Positions 43,827 to 55,954 of a DNA stretch of 64,000 nt are shown here, in pieces. The translations under genes were made by a program, and so were the position numbers. Where the stretch lies: the NCBI GenBank assembly GCA_018873225.1, contig JAEILZ010000003.1, forward strand, positions 2,728,001-2,792,000, read 5' to 3'. Below the pieces are notes generated by a model. The model was not told the origin of the DNA. It was given only the letters and a program-made list of their open reading frames with translations, and did no database searches. This stretch comes from [Phialemoniopsis] sp. UDSM-2020. Its lineage: Eukaryota > Ascomycota > Sordariomycetes > Thyridiales > Thyridiaceae. Positions within the stretch are counted from its first letter, which is position 1; each line of letters begins with the position of its first letter.

Positions 43827-46235
43827 ATGGCAGGTCTACGAATGAGATGGAGCTCAATGCTCCTTCTCTTCTTCGTTATCCTAGTTTGCATGCCCGGCAA
43901 GGCTGCGGCTTTCGGAGCTGGCAATATCCCCTCCATTGCCCAGGTTGAGGGTCACAACTGGAGACATGGAGGTATGTAGTAGTACACTGTCCACACGTCC
44001 GTTTCACTACTGACGACTTCAAAACAGACATTGAGGACATGCTTAAGACCCTGACCTTTCTTCACGGCAAGAAGTGGACTAGCATGTTGGTTTCAAGAGT
44101 CTATTTCGGGAACTGGCTCAGAGATTACTCTCAGGCTGTCGACGTCGGCAGTCTGAAGGGGGTCAATGCTGCCACCATCCGTATTCTCGTCTGGGTACTT
44201 TCATTCATGGCGCATGGATACGCCACCGAGGAATTTGAAGTCACGGAAGAGCGTCTCGGCGTCTACCGTGCCGAGGAGCACATCGACAATCCACTGGGTT
44301 ATGCCGATGGAGCTGACGCGCGCAAGTTTGACCCGAGGCTTCGCGGCCCTGTCGATCCCAGGGAGACTGAGATCGATATGCGCACCGGTATGAAGAACTA
44401 CATTGCCAACGAGGAAGGCGGATGGGCGACCAGCTCTGGCTATCTTCGCTTCAGCTTCGCCCGCAGTATCCACTTTGGTCGAGTCTACACCCACGGCTCC
44501 GGCGGCAAAGGCAAGGAGGACGACCTCTGCGAAGCCCTACGATGCCTTGGCCAGGCACTTCATACTATGGAGGACTTTAGTGCTCATAGCAACTACTGCG
44601 AGCTTGCTCTGCGCGAGCTCGGCTATCATGAAGTCTTTCCCCACTGCGGCACCCAGACCGAGATCAACCTCCACGGCAAGAGGGTTTACCCCATCGTCAC
44701 CGGAACTTTTGGTGCTGTCGACTTTCTGCACTCCGTTCTGGGCGAGGCCACCGACCATTTCACCCAGTCCGAGGTCGATGAGGTAGACGTCGCACTCAAG
44801 AACGCCGAGCAGTCCAGGTCTGGCGGCTCGGGCGGTGATGGTTCCCGAGGGTTCTTTGGTACATCGCCAGGCGGCGGTACCGATTTCATCTCGCTTGTCT
44901 CCCAGCTCCCAGGAATCGGAGGCGGGTTCGCTTCCGAGGCCAGGGACCTCAAGGCCATGGCTGACGCACAGGAGCAGGCCAACAGGTCTCAAGGAACCAG
45001 GGACAATCAGAACCTGGTGCCGGGTATGAGCACCAGCTTCGACCCTGTCGAGACGGCGCGAAAGATCTATCCGATTCTCCAGTTCCGTGACAAGATCGTC
45101 AGGGCCATTAGCAACACCATCTCCAAGATCCCCGGCCTTGAGAAGCTGCTTGAGCACATCAGCGAGACGCTGACTGCGTTCGTTCTCGGTCTCCTCGCCC
45201 CCTTCGTCAGGCCTATCATCAACCAGGTGTCCAAGGTCCTCAAGGATGGATCCTCTGGTGTCATCAATGCCAGCTCCAACTCGCAGCTCGAGCCGTGGAA
45301 GAACCCGCGCTGCAGTGACCCGACACACTCGATGCTGTCGAAAGATCATTTCACAAACATCCTGAATTCGTGTGCCGGTCGAGTCTCCGTCACGATTCTG
45401 CAATATGTCGTTCCGTAAGTGTACCTACATTTGCCCACATGCTCATCTCTAACACAATCCCAGCCGCATCCTTTACGCGTGGGAGAACACCGGCGTTCCC
45501 GTCGATGAGGTCGTCAACGACGTCCTCCGCGCTTTCCACCACCCAGCCATCCGCGACGAGCGCATCCAGATCCAGCGCGACATGTTCGAGACGGTCCGCA
45601 AGTGGTCCCAGGAGACCAAGCACCGCCACGAGCTGAACCGCCTCCTGTCGTCCGAGTCGGTCAAGAACGGCAAGAACCACATCCTCTCGGGCCAGGCCAA
45701 CAAGAGCCACTCCCACGGCGGTCACTCTCACGGCAGCGCTTGGCAGGACGCCATTCTCGGCGGCGCCGGACACGGCAAGGTCGCCGGCTCGCTCTGGTCG
45801 CAGATCAAGACGAGAGATCTCGACGCCATGGGCGCCGGTGACAGCGGGAGCTCTGGACAGGGCGGCGGCTCTGGTGGTGCAGCCGCAAGCTACACAAACT
45901 CGGCGCCGCCTCCCATGGGAGGTGCTGCCGAAGGATACTACCAGTCCGCCTCGTCTTCCGGCCGACCCAGCTCGGGCTACAACGCACCCACGCCGACCAA
46001 CTACCCTCCGCAGGGTGGCTACGGTGGACCCCCGCCGCCGCCCCAGCAAGGATATGGCCAACAATACCCCCAGCAGGGCGGCTATCCACCTCAAGGTCCT
46101 CCCCCTGGACAATGGGGTCAACAACCTCCAGCACCTGGGTATGGAGGCCAGCCCTACCCGCCGCAGGGGTACCAGCAACCGCCGCCGCCGAACCAGGGCT
46201 GGGGTCAGTATCCTGGCCAGCAGGGACGCTACTAG
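43827..46235 (+). CDS. het-c: HET-C-type heterokaryon incompatibility protein
   Basis: Three exons, 43827-43971, 44028-45414 and 45464-46235, about 767 residues. This is the orthologue type of Neurospora HET-C, a plasma-membrane-associated protein whose allelic variants trigger vegetative incompatibility and cell death in heterokaryons; Het-C homologues are also widespread outside allorecognition. Residues 1-28 are a signal peptide (MLLLFFVILVCMPGKAAA). Next comes the conserved core (HNWRHGDIEDMLKTLTFLHG, then YFGNWLRDYSQAVDVGSLKG and ALHTMEDFSAHSNYCELAL). A hydrophobic/amphipathic helix (TLTAFVLGLLAPFVRPIINQ) lies near the end of exon 2, then a His/Ser-rich patch (SHSHGGHSHGS). The C-terminal ~145 residues are a Gly/Pro/Gln/Tyr-rich tail of PQQGGY-like repeats. 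No HET-domain partner gene is adjacent in this window. The gene is convergent with the PP2C gene. Confidence 0.92.
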
Positions 46236-46508
46236 CTGTAGAACGCCGATGAGGTTGTGATGCCTCAAGTAAATTACGCTACATGATGGTGGTCGGCGTT
46301 GCATGGCGGAAGGAGGGGTGGGGAAAAGTGTTTTCTTGATGTAACTTGTTCATCTGGATTCTATTTGTAGTCTATGCAATGCCCAAGTACATGCTGCAAT
46401 TGCAGTGATCATCGTGTATCGTGACAGCGTCTAGTCAATGCTCCATGCTTAACGCTATGCAGTCCATGCTTCCAAAATGCAGTATCCCCTCCCTCGATTC
46501 CTCCCCCA

Positions 46509-48473
46509 TCACCGTCTCCCGCGCCTCGGGTCCAACGCCTCGGCCCTCCTCGCATCGCGAATCTCCTTGGTGCCCAGACTGCCCAGGCCGCCCTCGCTGC
46601 GGCGCTCCCAGCCGCCGAGCCGGACCACCAGGCACGTCGCGTTGTCGCCGTCGGACGAGATCTCGGTCGCGTAGTCGACGACGTCCTTGGCGCCCTGCTC
46701 GGGCGTCTTGGCCTCCTTGATCACGTCGACGATCTCCTGGTCGCTCAAGGTGCCGGACACGCCGTCCGACATGAGCACGAGGAACGAGTACTCCGCAGGG
46801 CCCAGTTCGGTGCGAGTCGTCTCGGGCTCGGCCGAGACGCCGATGCGCTTGGACTGCATGTCGCCGAAAGCGCGGCTGTTGGCGAGCCCCGAGATGCGCT
46901 CCTCGCCAAAGGAGTCGGTGATGAGGGACTCGGCGAAGCGGCGCAGGCGGCGGGACTCGGTGGGCGACGACGGGTGGTGATCGCTAGTCAGGGGCCGCGC
47001 GAGGCCCGTCGCTGTCTCGCAGAGCAGTATGCGCGTGTCGCCGACGTGGGCGACGAGCAGGGTGCTCCGGGCCGAAGGGTGCCAAAAGGGTGCCGGTGTC
47101 GGCGTGGAGATGAGGGCTATCGAGGCGGTCGAGCCTCCCTTAAAGCGCGCCGGGCCGCCGATGCCCTGTCCCGAGGGCGGCAGGTGGGGGGAGCCGAGGA
47201 CCTCGTCCTTATTAAGGGGAAAGTCCGCGACGTACGGGTCATCGGGATCGGGCTTGCGCGCCTGCGCCGTGATGAAGTCGAGATCAGCGCGCAGGAAAGC
47301 GTAGTTGAGAATCGTCTCGGCGCTAATCTGGGTCTCGTTGAATGAGGTTTCCGTGAGGTGGAAGTGCGCAGGCTTGAACCGTCGGAAGTAGCCCCCGACT
47401 GTGTCTTTGTACTCTTTGATGAGATCACGTTGAAGCCGAAGAGCTCGGGGCACGTCTGCATCAACGTGGATGGGTTTGTCAGTCTCGATCGTTTCCATCC
47501 GCGCAACTTCGTCTGAGACACCGCCTTCATTCTGCTCTGGCAGCGCCATTTCCGACCGGACCTCGTCCGCATCCTTCATTTTCACGCTCTCCAGGCTTCG
47601 ATCCTTCTGACCACTGCCTGCGCCAAAGGCTTCTGGGTTGACGGCCTGCTTTTCTCCGTCCGCCTCTTGGGTTTTTTGTTCCCCGTCTTTCGTCAAGCTG
47701 CTGTGCAAGTCAAAATCTGAAGCAGCCTGCTCAATGTAACCATGTAGCTCATCCTTTAGAAAGTTGGAACATTCAGCACCACCATGGCCGTCAAACACGG
47801 CAAAGTAGAAGATCTGCGGGTCTCCCTTTGAGCTATCTGCGTTGATCCCTTCGCCTAGGCTTTTGCTGTCTGACATGGCGGACCGCACGAGCGACATGGG
47901 GGCGCGCTTCGCAAACGCCGGCATGTCAATCGTCCCTGCCTGATTGGTATCTTCATTGTACGACCGCGAGCCGCGCGAGTTGAAGGCGCCGAAGTGGTGT
48001 TTGGCGCTCCGCAGGGGAATTCTCACGACTGTTAGGTCGCGCATAGGCATGTTGGGTGGCCTGACGGCGGGACTCGACTCGGGGCTCGGCGTGTGCGGCA
48101 TCGACGCCGATCGAGGGAGTTTGTGGTGGGTGCCAGGCTTTATGCGGGAGTCCGGATGGACCGATGATTGGGGGAGGTGTGTCACAAAGTAGTTGTGAAA
48201 ACTTCTCCGCTGGGTGCTTGTTGAGTATTGTTGCGCTGGGTAGGTAGTCGTCGGCATCAGACCCTGCCGGCAAGGGGCCAAAGGTCGTCTCAGACGTCCA
48301 TTTGATTGAAGGACAGCAGACGGTTTACCGTACCGAGGACGGGGTGCGCCGTGAAAGAACGTGGCTACATAAGCCAGCAAAGCGTCGAGAACGACATCTG
48401 CGTCGCGAACCAGTCCAACGTGGCCCTTTTCGGGAGGGCGCAGTCTGGTAGGGTATCGAGGGAGGCGAGCCAT
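46509..48473 (-). CDS. ptc6: PP2C-family protein phosphatase, Ptc6-type
   Basis: Intron-less, 654 residues. Metal-dependent Ser/Thr phosphatase closest in architecture to yeast Ptc6 (Aup1), a mitochondrial PP2C linked to mitophagy and pyruvate dehydrogenase regulation. The Arg-rich N-terminus (MARLPRYPTRLRPPEKGH) followed by a hydrophobic stretch (VVLDALLAYVATFF) is compatible with mitochondrial import. PP2C motifs in order: SRGSRSYNEDTNQAG, YFAVFDGHGGAECSNF (metal-binding Asp), GGSTASIALI, LLVAHVGDTRILLC, PLTSDHHP, SRAFGDMQSKR, FLVLMSDGVSG and SDGDNATCLVVRL (second metal Asp). About 200 residues, mostly charged linker, separate DGHGG from GGSTA, so it is longer than the minimal PP2C. The C-terminus ends in an Arg-rich tail. 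The start is the first ATG in the frame. Confidence 0.88.
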   Translation of the reverse strand: MARLPRYPTRLRPPEKGHVGLVRDADVVLDALLAYVATFFHGAPRPRYGKPSAVLQSNGRLRRPLAPCRQGLMPTTTYPAQQYSTSTQRRSFHNYFVTHLPQSSVHPDSRIKPGTHHKLPRSASMPHTPSPESSPAVRPPNMPMRDLTVVRIPLRSAKHHFGAFNSRGSRSYNEDTNQAGTIDMPAFAKRAPMSLVRSAMSDSKSLGEGINADSSKGDPQIFYFAVFDGHGGAECSNFLKDELHGYIEQAASDFDLHSSLTKDGEQKTQEADGEKQAVNPEAFGAGSGQKDRSLESVKMKDADEVRSEMALPEQNEGGVSDEVARMETIETDKPIHVDADVPRALRLQRDLIKEYKDTVGGYFRRFKPAHFHLTETSFNETQISAETILNYAFLRADLDFITAQARKPDPDDPYVADFPLNKDEVLGSPHLPPSGQGIGGPARFKGGSTASIALISTPTPAPFWHPSARSTLLVAHVGDTRILLCETATGLARPLTSDHHPSSPTESRRLRRFAESLITDSFGEERISGLANSRAFGDMQSKRIGVSAEPETTRTELGPAEYSFLVLMSDGVSGTLSDQEIVDVIKEAKTPEQGAKDVVDYATEISSDGDNATCLVVRLGGWERRSEGGLGSLGTKEIRDARRAEALDPRRGRR

Positions 48474-49215
48474 TGCCGGAAGGCGGAGTGGAGGAGGCCT
48501 TTCAAGCCCTCTGCGCTCTACTTTCTAGACTTGGTAAAGAGTAAGTAAGGTGGTGGTGGGAAGTAAACGCGTGATATCCATCAAGCAGTCGTGGTTGCAA
48601 ATGGCCTGTAGAAGCAATTGTCCGAGATCCGCGAGGATTGCGCAGGGAAATGTGACGTAGGTCTCTGAGATCGTCCCGAGGTCACAGCCGGCTAGCTCCC
48701 TCTGTCTTTCAGAAACGCCTGGTCCAAAAGAAGTCTTTGGAATGCGACAAAATGTCACAAAGAAGTCCGGTCAAACGAGGCGATCTGAAGGCAAGCTCGT
48801 CTGTTTGTCTCTTGCTTTCAGTTGACAAGCCAAAAATGTAAAGATGAGGTGGTGGTAGGCAATAGAAAGGGGCGTCCAGTGGAAGTGTGTGCTAGGCCCG
48901 AGAATGACCGGGACAGCCCGTAATTCGCCCTGAGCAAGAGGGGCTAAAGTGCCTGCCAGAGGGGAAGATTTAGCGGGAAAGAGTATGGCCTTGTAGTAAC
49001 GTCGATCCATTTAATTCTGGGTCCTGGCGAGTGGGGAGCGAGGATTCACAACTGTAACGGCGGTTCAACATCGACCCTGTGAGAATCTCGATAGCTTTGA
49101 GACTCAAAACATCTCAGAAACCTTGACCGAGGGAACATCGCACGAGGTGGTAACTACTACTGCTCTATATCTTTTAGGGCAATGCAGCGCTGCCCCATGA
49201 GATCACACTGGTGCC
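48474..49215. other. Divergent promoter region, PP2C to BTB gene
   Basis: About 740 bp between two start codons. No gene, RNA or repeat recognised. Confidence 0.55.
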
Positions 49216-50668
49216 ATGGATGGTTCACTCCCCGACGATGAGCCACTGCCAGAGGTTATCGTAATTGTGCCCGACGGCGATGCGATCCTTGACGTAGTGT
49301 TTGAGTCGTCCCGCGAGACACTGAAAGCCGCGCGCAAGGCCGCACAAGTCAGGCCAACTCTGCGCCCTCAAAATGGGGCCCCAAACGCGAACCCCAAGGC
49401 CAAGACCCGGGTGGCGTATAGAATCAAGGTCGACACACTGAGGAAGCACTCAAAGTATTTTGATAACCTCTTGGGCGACACTCGCTTCCAGGAGGCAAAG
49501 ACAATAGTCGATGCATTCAGGGACATGTCCCTGAGGAACGTGAACCCGGCCGAGTTGGATCACCAGGCACTGCCGCGAATCCCTCTTGGAGACGATGATG
49601 AAGCCACGAGATCAGTGGGAAGGGATCTTGTCTTTGCCGAGCTTCTTCGTATCCTACACCAGAAAGAGACGGTGAAGACGATGAAGAACCCGCCAACCTT
49701 GCTGCAACTGAGTATACTGGCTGTGCTGGCCGACCGCTTCGATTGCAAAGCGCCAGTATCTGCGTATCTGCGTAGTCTGCGATTCAAATTCCCGCAACCA
49801 CGCACCCGGGTTCTGAACGACGAGGGCGGACCTCCGGTCTTGGCCAATGAAGACTCTATACGGCAAAAGATCCTCGTGTCTTGGCTTCTGAATGAACCTG
49901 CAAGATTCCAGACCGGAACCAAGGAGCTCATCCTCTTCGGATCGCGGAAGTGGAGTCTCTATCGCGATGACGATGAGCCACAAACCGCCCTTTGGTGGGA
50001 CTTACCAGATGGGCTTGAAAGTGAGCAAGCCTTCATTCCACCGCTGCATTTCCTAGTTTGTTGACCATCGAGAAGGGGAGTTACAGTATCGACGCGAATG
50101 CATCTTGAGCTGCATCGCCTCGATTCAGAGTCACTTCCTCGGGCTGTATACCTCTCGTACACGACAGTGTAAGCTTGGTTATAGTTCGAGTGTTGCCTGT
50201 GACTCATTCCAGCTCGGAGAGATGGTCAGGTTCCTGGCTAACAAGGAGCTTCTCTTCCTCGTCGACTTCTCACCTGGGTCTGTAGACACAGTGTCTGACT
50301 GCTCTACCACTGATATCTACCATATACTTTCGACGCTGAAACAGTGTCCGAGTTACCAGATCGATAACAACCACACCAATTGCGGACTGAGGACGAGGAT
50401 ATTGCCTATTGTCGAGTATATTCACACCATGCTCTCCTCAAGCGCCGTGGCCATCTCAAGAAATGCTTGGGACAAGGATCCAGAGGCGACAAGTTGGGCC
50501 CGCGATGACGACGACCATAGCCGAGACGTCAAAGAGAGGATCTTCAAATTTACCAGGGCACTCTCTGGTGACCAGCGTCTCCGATTTGAAGGCGCAATCT
50601 TTGCTGCCGATCGAATGTCACGGGAGCTGTTCACCGCGAAGCAGTGGGATTGGACTCCTGAGGGATGA
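49216..50668 (+). CDS. BTB/POZ-like fungal protein of unknown function
   Basis: Two exons, 49216-50020 and 50076-50668 (intron 55 nt, donor GTGAGC, acceptor AAG), about 465 residues. The splice restores a continuous frame, joining DLPDGLE to RELQYRRECILSCIASIQSH; without it the first frame stops at 50064. Residues ~60-100 (YRIKVDTLRKHSKYFDNLLG, then DTRFQEAK) resemble the first helices of a BTB fold, where YF-x2-LL is typical. The rest resembles the long helical region of fungal BTB-like proteins: LQLSILAVLADRFDCK, KILVSWLLNEPARF and the YRREC segment. BTB proteins act as dimerisation or Cullin-3 adaptors, but nothing here identifies a partner. No signal peptide or membrane span. The gene is convergent with FET3. 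Confidence 0.78.
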
Positions 50669-50971
50669 TATCATGGGCATGAATACTATTGAAGCATCAA
50701 GGGGGAGTCTCCGCGTTGGTGGCTGACGGTTGGATTATCAAGTCCTCGTCTCCCTTCCCCTGAATAGCGTGTGGAATCCAGATCAAACTTTACAAGGCAT
50801 TTGGGCGTGCCTCAATTTCAGATTGGCAACCGGATGAGATAGACTCCAAGATAAACTCAATTCAAATACTCAAAGGGTATAGGCTCTGCAACTTTTCTCC
50901 TCACAAGAGTCTCGGTTTCCAACCATTACGAAATCCTCGACCTCGAAATCCTACACGACGGGAACCAGGCT
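50669..50971. other. Convergent 3' flanks (BTB gene and FET3)
   Basis: About 300 bp between stop codons. No gene seen. Confidence 0.6.
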
Positions 50972-53128
50972 TTACGCTCGAGCACTTGTCGCGCCCCCTC
51001 CTGTGGTTGCGGGCACCTCCTGGTTCTCCACCGGCTCGTCCCGGTACGGCTCATTGGGCTCAACCACTCCACCGAAGCCGTTGAAAGTCGAGTCCTTGGG
51101 AACCTCGGCGAGGCCATACCATGCAACAACGGCGACTCCGAGGATACCGCTGATGCAACTGAACACCAAGGCCACGATACCACGGGCGGTGAATCTGTGT
51201 GGGGAGTTTATCAGCCAACACATCCCCCACAAGGGAAAAGCACAGCATGATCAACTTACCCATCAGGGAGTGGCTTAGGAGGCTCTGGCTCTCCCGCCAG
51301 ATTCAAAAAGTCCGCAGTGTTTCCTGCTGCGTTGCCGCTTGTTGAGATACCAGCCTTCTTACAGACTTCGAGGTGATCCTCTGGGATCTTGAGATCTTTC
51401 TGGAGTCCCAGGGGATCCGTAATGAACGTCATCATGAGACCGCTGCTCATATGCCACTCGATATGACAGTGCATAAGCCTGGATGAGACATACCGTTAAT
51501 CAAACAATGGAACTACAAATTAGAAAAAGCGAAGAGTTGCCTACCAAATTCCGGCGTGGTCGGCCTTGAAACGGAGAATCATGAAGCCTTCAGGGTTAAG
51601 GGAAACGGTATCTCGGCGCATCGGGGTGGGGAAGAAGTCAGCTTCCGTGATGTTCGAGTCGGCAAAAGTTCCAGCCTCATCCTCCGAGCGATAGATCAGT
51701 TGGAACGCATGACCGTGAAGATGGAACGGGTGCCTGCCGGTGTCCAGGTTGTTGATTACGATGTCAACGATGTCATCCTTCTCCAGAACGAATGGATGCG
51801 TGTATTTTCCGTAGACTGCAGGATTCGTAGCATGCTCTCCTGCCGAAAGGGCGGTATATAGCGTAGGGACTTTAGGTGATTTGTAGGTAATATTGTTGAA
51901 GAACGCACTGAGTAGTATGGTTAGCATTGCACGGTTGCTGTATGTTGGTCGAAAGGGTTCTCACTAGTTAGCACCATCACCAAGGTTGTCCATAATGACA
52001 TCAAGAGTGATGGTACGCTGTGGTGTCTCCAAAATCGTCATGTTATCATAGGGAATGAGGGTTGCGTCATCGAAAGGGTCAAGCTCATCCAGCGGAGTGT
52101 AGGCTGGAAGGTCTTTCTTCTGGTCGTATACGAGCCATCCGGTCACGTTCCAGTCGAGATCGTCGGGCATCACATCGAACAGAGTCTGGAGTACAGAATT
52201 AGCGTTGACTTATACGAGAACCCTCCGGTGAACACAAAGACTCACAGTGTCCATGCTTGCGACGAAGGGGAAGTTGGCGGACGTGTCGGTCTTTGTAGTC
52301 AGCAGGAAGCCGACACGTTGAGCTGGTGTAACATAAATCATCTCGGCCTCTGCAGGGTTGTGGTAGACACCATCCACCTCGATAATGGTCACATTGTGGC
52401 CCTCAAACCAGATGTACATAGCGGCGAAGGCGGCAACATTGACCAAGCGGACGAAGTAGGTCTTTCCGGGTTGGACATTGACACTGAGGTCTTGCGTCTC
52501 GTTCCACAGTGCCGAGTTAGGCACGGGCTCGGCGCCTGTGGGGTTCCCCTTGGAGATGAAGAAGTCCAGGAGACCAGGCATCTGATCATGATACCAATCG
52601 GAGACGGTCAAATCGATTTCCTCATCATACATGTCCTTGAAGGGGGACTTGGGGTCGTTAATGATGAGAGGCGCGCGGAGACCATCCGGATATTGGCCCA
52701 TGGAATGAGAATGGTACCAATATGTCCCTGTCAGACCCCATGATTAGTGTCTGCAATTGGAGAATTGAATCTAAGCTCTACTCACCTGGCTGATTGACGG
52801 TAAAGTTATACTTGATGCTCGCGCCGGACGGTACGTCACACTGAGCGACCTGGACGGGCCCGTCCATCTGCGGCGTTCCCACCTGGTAGAGGCCGTGGAA
52901 ATGAGCAGAAGTTGACTGATTGCCGAGCTGGTTCTCTAGGTTGACGATGATTGTGTCACCAACGTCGGCCCTGATGGTTGGTGGTGGCCATTGGCCATTG
53001 ACACCGATCACCGGACGCTCGTGCAGTCCATCGGGGTTCGCAGTGACCCATTCAACCTTCATGTCGTACGTGACTGTTGCAGCGTAGGCTGAGGCCCAGA
53101 GGGCGGCGGGAAGAAGCTTGGTCGCCAT
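50972..53128 (-). CDS. fet3: Fet3-type ferroxidase (multicopper oxidase)
   Basis: Six exons, 53128-52786, 52727-52246, 52185-51965, 51907-51545, 51478-51260 and 51194-50972, about 616 residues (yeast Fet3 is 636). Fet3 oxidises Fe2+ at the plasma membrane and passes Fe3+ to the Ftr1 permease. An N-terminal signal peptide ([15 protein letters not shown]) is followed by three cupredoxin domains. All four copper-ligand motifs are present: [32 protein letters not shown] and [15 protein letters not shown] membrane anchor ([20 protein letters not shown]) lies near the end, followed by a short acidic cytosolic tail. Several N-glycosylation sequons (NQS, NFT, NVT, NIT) fit an extracellular catalytic face. 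It is transcribed away from FTR1, with iron-type GATA sites between. Small GT-AG introns include one GTAGGC donor. Confidence 0.95.
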
Positions 53129-53764
53129 GATTTGCTCGACGGTGACGCAGCAACCTTGCAGACGCTTGGAAGGGAAATGGACATGCAAAGTTCAAGTCAA
53201 TCCGTAGAACATCGACAGCGGAGGACTTTGGAAGCTTTTCAGTTGGTGACTAGCTTGCCCTCGGGGCGCCCAATATACTAGGCGTAGTGGCTCAAGGGTC
53301 TTCCTGATCCAAGAAAATGCTGTCAACTGGTTGGAACGGTGGGCAGCGAAATGCAACTTGGATCGCCTGATCGACCTTCAGAAAATGGGCTCGTGGCTTG
53401 CCGAACTCGGCTGGACTAGAGGGAAAAAAAGCTACAGTACCGAAATGCACGAGAGGGGCAATTGGATGGAGTGGAGAGGCTTGGGAGGCAATGTGGGTGT
53501 GGTGTGGACACTCTCGAGACACTTACACGCCTCCACGCTTCTCACATGTGCAGAAACGAGAAAAATTATCTTATCAATCTAAAAGGTGGGACGGAAAGGT
53601 GCCCAGGTCTGGTGCTTTGGCGCTAAAATAGCCCGTTCTGGAGGGTTGCAACCGGCACGGGGGTGCCCTGAACTCTTCTCTGGTAGGCCAGAGCACTGTC
53701 GATCAACCTGATTTGGTGGTAATGTTTCGGAAGTCGTATGAACCAGACGAAGGGCGAGGTCGTC

Positions 53765-53773
53765 TTATCTGAT
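53765..53773 (-). promoter_or_regulatory. SreA/SRE-type GATA site upstream of FET3
   Basis: ATCAGATAA on the minus strand, 637 bp upstream of the FET3 ATG and in the same orientation. ATCWGATAA is the established target of the iron-responsive GATA repressors SreA, SRE and Fep1. Occupancy is inferred. Confidence 0.6.
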
Positions 53774-54664
53774 CCGAGTCCCTGAACACCCACCCACTCA
53801 ATAAAGTAAGTACCAACTGCACACCTATTCATCATACTTTACACATCATGATTAAAAATATTTCTGGTGTCATATTCTTCTGGAATTTCCAACGTATATA
53901 TCAACAAGCTCAGAGACTCTCTGATTCTCTTTTGAAGGTCTTTAGGCACATCTTGAGAGTGCTGGGATTGCCAGTTTCAAACAGGTAATTATGACCTCCG
54001 CGCTTCGGATTTTAACAGCTCCAAGAGATAGCTGAGCTGTGGCTGGGACATCTGGACATGCATGATCCCTGTCGCCCCGTTTTGTGCGCCTCCTACTTCG
54101 TAGAATCAAGAGCCATCCGTTAGTCTCGTAGTGCGTCAAGTGCCTCACAACGCTTGAGAAAGCTTAGGAAAGCTTGACAAAGTACTCCATATTTCAGGTT
54201 GGTCTCCGCAGGCCAACCGGGGTAGAGGCTGGTCAGACCAAAAGACCACCGGTAGCATTGCTCGTGGAGCGAGGCGTTTGTCATGGTTTGAACCAAATGC
54301 CAAAGCCCTGTGTTGATCGGCATGTCCCTCACGGCCTAGTAGACTTCAGCCCGTTTCTGAATCAGACGACTTTTGCAGCGCAGTCTGTATGAAGTGGTGA
54401 GAGGCGGATGAAACCTGGGAGACTGCTCGCCACCAGCTGTTATACGTAGGAGACAAGGCAGAGAGGTTGTAGGCGACCCAAGCGTCCGGGACGCTGACTA
54501 GTTGGTATACCTTCACCCATGTAGCTTTCTTGTTGTCCGGGTACGAGGGTAGTAAGGTACCTAGTTTGACTAGCAGGACAACACGGAGTAACAACAACGC
54601 CGCCGCATTCCTTCCCGGCAGTCTTGCAGGTCAGTCCACCGTTGTGCGGGATTTTTTCCTTTAG

Positions 54665-54673
54665 ATCTGATAA
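54665..54673 (+). promoter_or_regulatory. SreA/SRE-type GATA site, mid-spacer
   Basis: ATCTGATAA, near the middle of the FET3-FTR1 spacer (about 1.5 kb from each start). Same motif reasoning; distance makes a direct role less certain. Confidence 0.45.
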
Positions 54674-55931
54674 GATGCCCGGGCGAAACTCGCCTAGAAT
54701 CAGCCCTCACTCCAAAACCATGCCTGGGAGCCAATAGGCACGACAGCTGTCGGGAGCACAGTGGCCTGTCAACCATGCTTGCCAGGCTCGTGTTGCTTGC
54801 CGGTTGCCGTGACCATCGCATTGGTCCACCAGGCTTGCTGCGAGTGACTGCCTTTGGCTGAACTAGTCGGAACCGTGGTGTTCTAGTTTGCGTTTTACCG
54901 CGCCAACCCTGCGACAATTGTGGATAGTGTCGCAACGGCCGAATTCTAAGCCGTACTTCGTATGCTTTGGACGGAATGCGCCGCTCTCGAGTGACAATCC
55001 ATTTGTGATGACCCAGCCTGGTCAGAGCGAGGGCTTGAGAGTCGACAGGATGACGAATGCACAGCACCATGAAACGTCCAGGAATAGCACTGTCGTTCTT
55101 TGACCTCAGAGGTGAAACTGCCATGTCCGTTCGTAGCTCCTAGCCTTCTGCAGCACGCGACTGCAGGGCGACGGGTGGGAGGTGTGTCAAAAGAGCTTGA
55201 CCCCGGCAAAAGAAGAGACCCTTTTTCTTGGCAGAGCGACAACCCCACCTCAGAATGCTTGTTTCGATTCCGAGGCCAGAAGTGGGCAGGGTTCCGGCAG
55301 ATTTGGCGGTCTGGATCGACAGACTAGGGCCATGTAGGTCGTTAATCAGACGAGCTATGCCTGCACCAGACACAGCTCCCTCCTGCTCGTTCAAACCACA
55401 GCTCACAACCGGGACATCATACCACCACTAGAGCTTTCCATCCGTTCCAGAGGAGGGCAAGTTGATTGGATATAGACGAAGGGGGGTGACGATCGTCCGT
55501 TCGACTTGATGCTATGGCTGGCTTCCTGGGGTGAAGCTTGAGGCAGCTGCAGAAAGACTTACGAGGTGGCCTCGAGGCGTGCCACGAATTTACCACACTC
55601 CGTAGACTATTGCGTTTCGAAAGGAGCCCGTGCGAGTCATTGGGGAAACTTGTCTGTTTCCAACGCAGCTCCCCCACCCTGGGCTGCATCAATCTCTCCG
55701 CATGTTTCTGCCGATGCTTCTCTCTGAGAGAATCCCAGTCTCATGGTTGTATCCATGCGATGGCTAATGTCAATCTACAAGGGCACTCCGTTCCTCTCGC
55801 TTGTCTGGGAAGCTTATTTGTCGAGTGTCTTTCCGTGACCGGAGCAAGACGCCGTTGTGGTGGATGCAGCCCGTCCGTCTCCATCCTCGTGAAGTCTGGT
55901 GGTCCCACCACTTGAATTTGGCTCGCCTAAA

Positions 55932-55954
55932 TTATCTGATCATCATTATCTGAT
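55932..55954 (-). promoter_or_regulatory. Paired SreA/SRE-type GATA sites upstream of FTR1
   Basis: Two exact ATCAGATAA copies on the minus strand, 55932-55940 and 55946-55954, with 5 bp between them, 242-264 bp upstream of the FTR1 ATG. A further GATAA core follows at 55960. Paired GATA sites are the arrangement expected for a two-finger iron repressor target. Confidence 0.7.

Noticed and set aside
44537..45403. 288-codon minus-strand frame opposite the HET-C core
   Set aside because: It is antisense to a clearly conserved exon and has no recognisable motif.
45390..46304. 304-codon minus-strand frame opposite the HET-C tail
   Set aside because: It is an Arg/Leu/Val-rich shadow of the Gly/Pro repeats on the plus strand. 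HET-C exon 3 explains the DNA.
54570..55124. 184-codon minus-strand frame in the FET3-FTR1 spacer, considered as a lost or extra gene
   Set aside because: It is Arg/Ser/Pro-rich without motifs or plausible splice extension, and other frames overlap it. Kept only as part of the spacer finding.
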